DNA of 64,000 nucleotides, taken from assembly GCA_036873135.1 (NCBI GenBank), contig JAPTYO010000017.1, forward strand, positions 2,480,001 through 2,544,000. Reading direction: 5' to 3'. Positions 59,692 to 64,000 of the stretch are shown here, piece by piece. The DNA is from Clarkia xantiana subsp. parviflora (taxonomy: Eukaryota; Streptophyta; Magnoliopsida; Myrtales; Onagraceae). Both the position numbers and the translations under genes were made by a program. The notes beneath the pieces were generated by a model. That model made no database searches. It was not told the origin of the DNA and worked only from the letters and a program-made list of their open reading frames with translations. Within the stretch, counting starts at the first letter, position 1; each line of letters starts with the position of its first letter.

Positions 59692-61254
59692 AGTTTTGTC
59701 TTTTTGTGGAAGAAATGGTCATAGGATTGACACATGTTGGTCCAAAAATGGGGTCCAGATCATGTATTGAAGAGATGGTAAGCAAATAATGTTGATAGGG
59801 ACACAATTGCTGAAAATGAGGTTTCTACTAATGATAGTTGTAATGATCCTCTTGAGATGGAACTTGCCAAGGAATTTTCAATTCCTTTTACTAAATATCA
59901 GTTGCAATTCTTGAGGAACATGAACAAAGGAAAAGAGCAATCAGATACTCATGTTATTACTGCTAATATGGCAGGTATTTATCATTCTCAGTTAACTATG
60001 GATGGAATTGCAGATTCTGGAGCCACTGATCATATGAATCATCATAAAGATTGGCTTGTTGAAATTAAATTCAATTCAACACTAAACCAATATGTGCATT
60101 TACCAAATGGTCAAAGTTGTAAAGTCACTCATATTGGAAGCTATTTTCTGGATAATGGTTGTTGTTTGAAGAATGTTTTACTTGTTCCAGAATTTCAATA
60201 CAACTTAATTGTTGTTTCAAAGCTTCCTCAACAGTTGAATTGTCAGATTATTTTCAGAGTCGATTCAATGATTACACATGGCCTCTTTGATGGGAACTCT
60301 GGGGATTTAGAGTCTCATTAGGGGACTTTATACACTAAAGGTTCCTTGTAGAAGTTTGAAGGCTGCTACTTCTGAAGTTTAAGAAGATGAAATTTTATAG
60401 GATTTGAGTTCAATGTTGTGGAAACAGAGATTAGGTCATATATCTCATTCTAGGCTATTTGTTATGTCTTCTAAAGCTTTGTCTTTTAAGTGTTGGATGA
60501 AATAAAGTATTGCACTATATGTCCTCTTGCCAAGCAAACTAGATTGCCTTTTATTAAAAGTGACACTCATTCAACTGAGGTATTTGATTTGATTCATATT
60601 GATTTATGGGGGCCTTATAGAACTCCTACCTTGAAGCAATGTAAATATTTTTTGACCATTCTGGATGATTGTTCTAGATGCACTTGGGTTTACCTTCTGA
60701 AGTGTAAGGATGATGTTGTCTTGCACATTAAGAGCTTCTTAGTGATGATAAAAACTCAATTTGGAGCTTCTATCAAAAGGTTTCGAAGTGATAACGGAGG
60801 AGAGTTTGTTAATAATTCAACTAAGCATTTCTTTCAACAAATGGGTATCAGACATGAGACCAGTTGTGCCTTTACACCACAGCAGAATGCTAGAGTTGAG
60901 CGCAAGCATAGGCATTTGCTAAATGTTGCTAGAGTAGTGTGGTTACATGCTTCAATTCCTATCAAGTATTGGGGTTATTGTATACTAGCAGCATGTTATT
61001 TGGTGAATTTGGTTGCTTCTTCTTTCTTACAAGGGAGATCACCTTATCAGTGCTTATATGGGAAGAAGCCTAATCTTTCTCACCTTCGTGTTATTGGTAG
61101 TCTTTGCTTTGCTACTGTCCTTAATAACAAAGACAAATTTTCTGCAAGATTTGAGGCTGGTGTTCTCACGGGGTATTTAGTAACCAAGAAGGGCTATATA
61201 GTCATGTTCATATCTGACAAGTCTTTCCATACTTTCAGAGATGTGACATTTTAA
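59692..61254 (+). pseudogene. Cop2 zinc knuckle, protease and integrase
   Basis: Zinc knuckle piece near 59700-59750. Protease has ADSGATDHMNHH (about 60010). CTICPLAKQTRLPF (about 60514) precedes the integrase core, with HIDLWGPYR, RSDNGGEF and FTPQQNARVERKHRH. In the last motif the usual NG is NA. Stops at about 59751, 60319 and 60387. Confidence 0.8.
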
Positions 61255-63256
61255 GAAAATGTGTTTCCTTTCAGAATGAGCAAAGCTGCATTGCTTCTCA
61301 AGCTACCTCATCTGGAAGATACAAATGAGAATAATCAAGTTGTTTCTTATGATGATGATTCTCAAACATTAGATTTAATGGAGGCTCCTCAGCATCAGGG
61401 GCAGGATATTGCAGCAGCTCAAGAGGAACCTATTACTGAAGTAGTAGCACCAATGAGATCCTCTAGAGTTTCAAAGCCTCCATTTCATCTCAATGGTTTT
61501 GTGATTCCAACAATAAGGCAAGCCCACTCAGCATATGGAATGGAAAACTACATCAATACTGATCGAATCTCTCCTTCTTACAAATGTTTTCTTTCCAATA
61601 TTGATAAGATTAAAGAGCTAAGGACATATTAAGAAGCAGCAAAAGATCATCTCTGGATTGAGGCAATGACGGCTGAAATACGTGCTCTGTAGGATAACAA
61701 TACTTGGATTCTAATGGACTTACCTAAGGATAAGGTTTGTATTGGATGCAAATGGGTTTACAGTGTGAAGTATAACGCTGATGGAACCTTGGAGAGATAT
61801 AAGGCTAGATTGGTTGCAAAGGGCTACACACAAGTTGAAGGGGATGATTACAATGAAACATTATCTCCAGTTGCAAAGATGTCTACTGTAAGAACTCTCT
61901 TGGCCCTATCTACTGCTCATCAGTGGAATATATTTCTTATGTATGTTAATAATGCATTCTTACAAGGGGACTTAGATGAAGAGGTTTATTTGGAAATTAC
62001 AAAAGGCTTTGAAGGATCTGACAAGTCAAAAGTCTGAAAATTAATCAAGTCTCTTTATGGGATGAAACAAGTTTCACGCCAATGGAATATTAATTTGACT
62101 CAAGCTCTATTGAAGAATGGTTATTGTCAGAGTAGAGCTGATTATTCACTATTCTCAAAATCTAAAGGTTAATTGAAAGTATTCCCTCTGATCGATGGGG
62201 ATGATCTTTTAATCACGGGAAATGATCACACTCTAATTCTTGAATTAAAAAGAGTGTTGAAATCTAATTTCAAGATTAAATATTTGGGGCTACTGAGGTA
62301 CTTTTTGGGATTAGAGGTTGCAAGACCACCCACTGGCTTATTGATCATTTAGAGGAAATTTGCTTTGGAGTTAATTGAAGAGGCTGGTCTGGGAGCTCTA
62401 AACCTATTGTAACACCAATAGAACGGAATCTAAACCTCACCACTATAGCTTATGATGAAGCTTTAACACTAAATTAGACAGATAAGCCCTTTCATGATGT
62501 GTCTTTATATAGAATACTGTTTGGAAAGCTCTTATATCTCACTATGACACGTCCTGGTATTTGCTATTAATTCAGAACTTATATCAGTTTGTGCAAGCTC
62601 CTAAGTATTCTCATTATGCTGAAGATATGAGGGTGATTAGATATGTTAAAACTTCTCCAGGGCAAGGATTGTTCTATCCTGTTGAGAAGACTGAGTTTTC
62701 CCTTGCTATTTTCTGTGATGCAGATTGGGGATCTTGCTTATTTTCAAGACAATCCCTAAGTGCTTACTGTGTTCAGTTAGGACATGTTATGGAGCACTGG
62801 AAAGTGAAGAAGGAAAATGTTGTATCTAAATCTAGTGCTGAGGTTGAATATTGGAGTTTAAGCAGGGCAGTAGGTGAAAATATTTGGATGAAGAAGCTCC
62901 TCACTGAACTAGGGTTTGAAAGAGTGATAGCTAATGGCATCCCTATTTGTTCAGATAGCAAATCTGCAATCCAAATCAGAAAAAATCCTATGTTTCATGA
63001 GAGGAAAAAGAATACAGACATTAATTGCTACTTCATTAGAGGGAATGTGATGGATAAGACTGTTATTCCAACGTACATTCCATCTTCTGATCAGCTTGCT
63101 GATTTACTTACTAAATCGTTGGGAAGGAAGCAACATGAATTTCTAATCCATCAATATGGAATTAATGAAGTATATCGAGAAAAGAAGAAGGAGCAAGAAG
63201 AAGAAGAAAAATATATGAAGAAGAAGATGAGAGAAATAAAGAAGAGAAGAAAATGA
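61255..63256 (+). pseudogene. Cop2 RT and RNase H
   Basis: RT has [32 protein letters not shown] and [14 protein letters not shown]. The usual Asp before VNNAF is Tyr, and the YVDD site reads IDGDD, so two catalytic residues are changed. RNase H has FCDADWGSCL, SKSSAEVEYWS, CSDSKSAIQIRKNP and LADLLTKSLG. It ends in a Lys/Glu-rich tail before the 3' LTR. Stops are scattered from 61630 to 62480. Confidence 0.82.
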
Positions 63257-63263
63257 GAGGAAA

Positions 63264-63437
63264 TGTTAGGATTACTCTTTGTTCGTTTCTACTTTAGTTC
63301 TGTTTGTTTCTAAGTTCGTGTTTAAAGTTAGTTAGGTTTCAAATCTTAGTTACTAACTTACTATATAAATAAACGAAACATACACTTTGTAATGGCGATT
63401 CTTTGATTGATGATATTAAGTTATCTCATTCTTAAAA
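63264..63437 (+). repeat. Cop2 3' LTR
   Basis: 174 bases, pairs with 57603-57776. Confidence 0.85.
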
Positions 63438-64000
63438 TCCTCCCCATCCTTTCCATCAAATGATCACCTCAAGAGACAGAAGCGAAAAAAGAATCACCAC
63501 CCGCCCAAATGACTCTTAGGAATGGTTCCAAAGCGAGGAGGGAAGGTATTGTCATCATTTCAAAATATTGATGCTGCTCATTTGCGTGATTTTAGTATTT
63601 TTTACTGACATAAATGAAGAAACAATGATTCACGACTCTTCTAAAAGAAATGGGCCCTTAGGAACCAATGGTGTCGACCAATGGTGTGAATATCACAGTG
63701 TCTATGGACACCTCACGAGAAAGTGTTGGGATTTGAAAAGAAACATTGAGGCAATCATTCAGAAGGGATCGCTCAACAATTGTGTGTCTGATCGACGCCA
63801 TTGATATCGCTGCCTGCCTAGGTGGGGAGGATCTCACTCTTTGAATGGCAAGGAGAATGATTGCCACATTCAGGGTTCGATCAATGTCATAGATGGAGGA
63901 TTCGTTGTCGCCGATGAATCCTTTATATGAGTCACGTTAGCTACCCGTGCGAGGATTCGCTAGTGATCACTTACGAGGGTCGACAAATTAAACGTAAATA
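63438..64000 (+). pseudogene. Tat-type gag, continuation after Cop2
   Basis: Zinc-knuckle-like CEYHSVYGHLTRKC followed by WDLKRNIEAIIQKG (about 63690-63770) matches T2 at 14845-14940. INVIDGGFV (about 63881) matches INVIHGGF of T2. The element runs off the right end. Confidence 0.75.

Larger units (their letters stand above)
57603..63437 (+). mobile_element. Cop2: Ty1/copia element with 174-base LTRs
   Basis: LTRs 57603-57776 and 63264-63437 have equal length and few differences. The flanks TCCTA (57598-57602) and TCCTC (63438-63442) are an imperfect target duplication. Internal order: primer site, leader with an inserted solo LTR, gag, protease, integrase, RT, RNase H. Many stops, so inactive. 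It splits a Tat gag that resumes at 63438. Confidence 0.88.

Overview
The window is plant nuclear DNA, most likely from a eudicot. It is almost entirely LTR retrotransposons inserted into one another: Ty3/gypsy of the Tat type, Ogre-like gypsy and Ty1/copia. Only one ordinary host gene can be recognised, the second exon of a UDP-glycosyltransferase. No rRNA, tRNA, CRISPR or bacterial-type feature was seen. All element names used here (T1-T3, O-X, O-A, O-B, Cop1, Cop2, INV) are mine.

Bases 1-47606 are one deep nest. T1, a Tat element entering from the left with its 3' LTR at 2006-2745, abuts a truncated Ogre-like LTR and leader (O-X, 2746-about 4895). O-A (5031-47606) is an Ogre-like element with LTRs at both ends and no protein domains. 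It is split by the copia element Cop1 (about 8793-43607). Cop1 is split twice. O-B, another coding-free Ogre-like element (9736-28854, target duplication ATAAG), lies in its gag. T3, a minus-strand Tat element (32138-42088, target duplication GTGAC/GTGAA), lies between its reverse transcriptase and RNase H. O-B is itself split by T2, a Tat element (12696-23577, target duplication AGCAC). Removing the insertions with one copy of each duplication restores the Cop1 reading frame, which confirms the order of insertion. T2 and T3 are youngest, since their paired LTRs differ at only about a dozen and about seven sites by eye.

The Tat elements share a layout: LTR, primer site, gag-pro-RT-RNaseH-second RNaseH-integrase, a tandem-repeat block, then an ORF on the opposite strand with its own TATA-like box, then the 3' LTR. 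This antisense ORF is degenerate in T1, largely open in T2 and apparently intact with three exons in T3. T3 has lost most of gag, and its pol is interrupted by a single stop codon.

From 47607 to 51307 lies a chimera (INV) of two opposed Tat fragments with LTRs in inverted orientation. From 51308 to 56300 the sequence is more host-like. It holds two nested hAT-type non-autonomous transposons with perfect 8-bp target duplications, a long inverted-repeat element, and exon 2 of a UGT85-like glycosyltransferase on the minus strand. Exon 1 is not found. Upstream of it the sequence is again retroelement: a Tat gag, tandemly duplicated and split by Cop2 (57603-63437), a decayed copia element with 174-bp LTRs, and the gag resumes to the window end.
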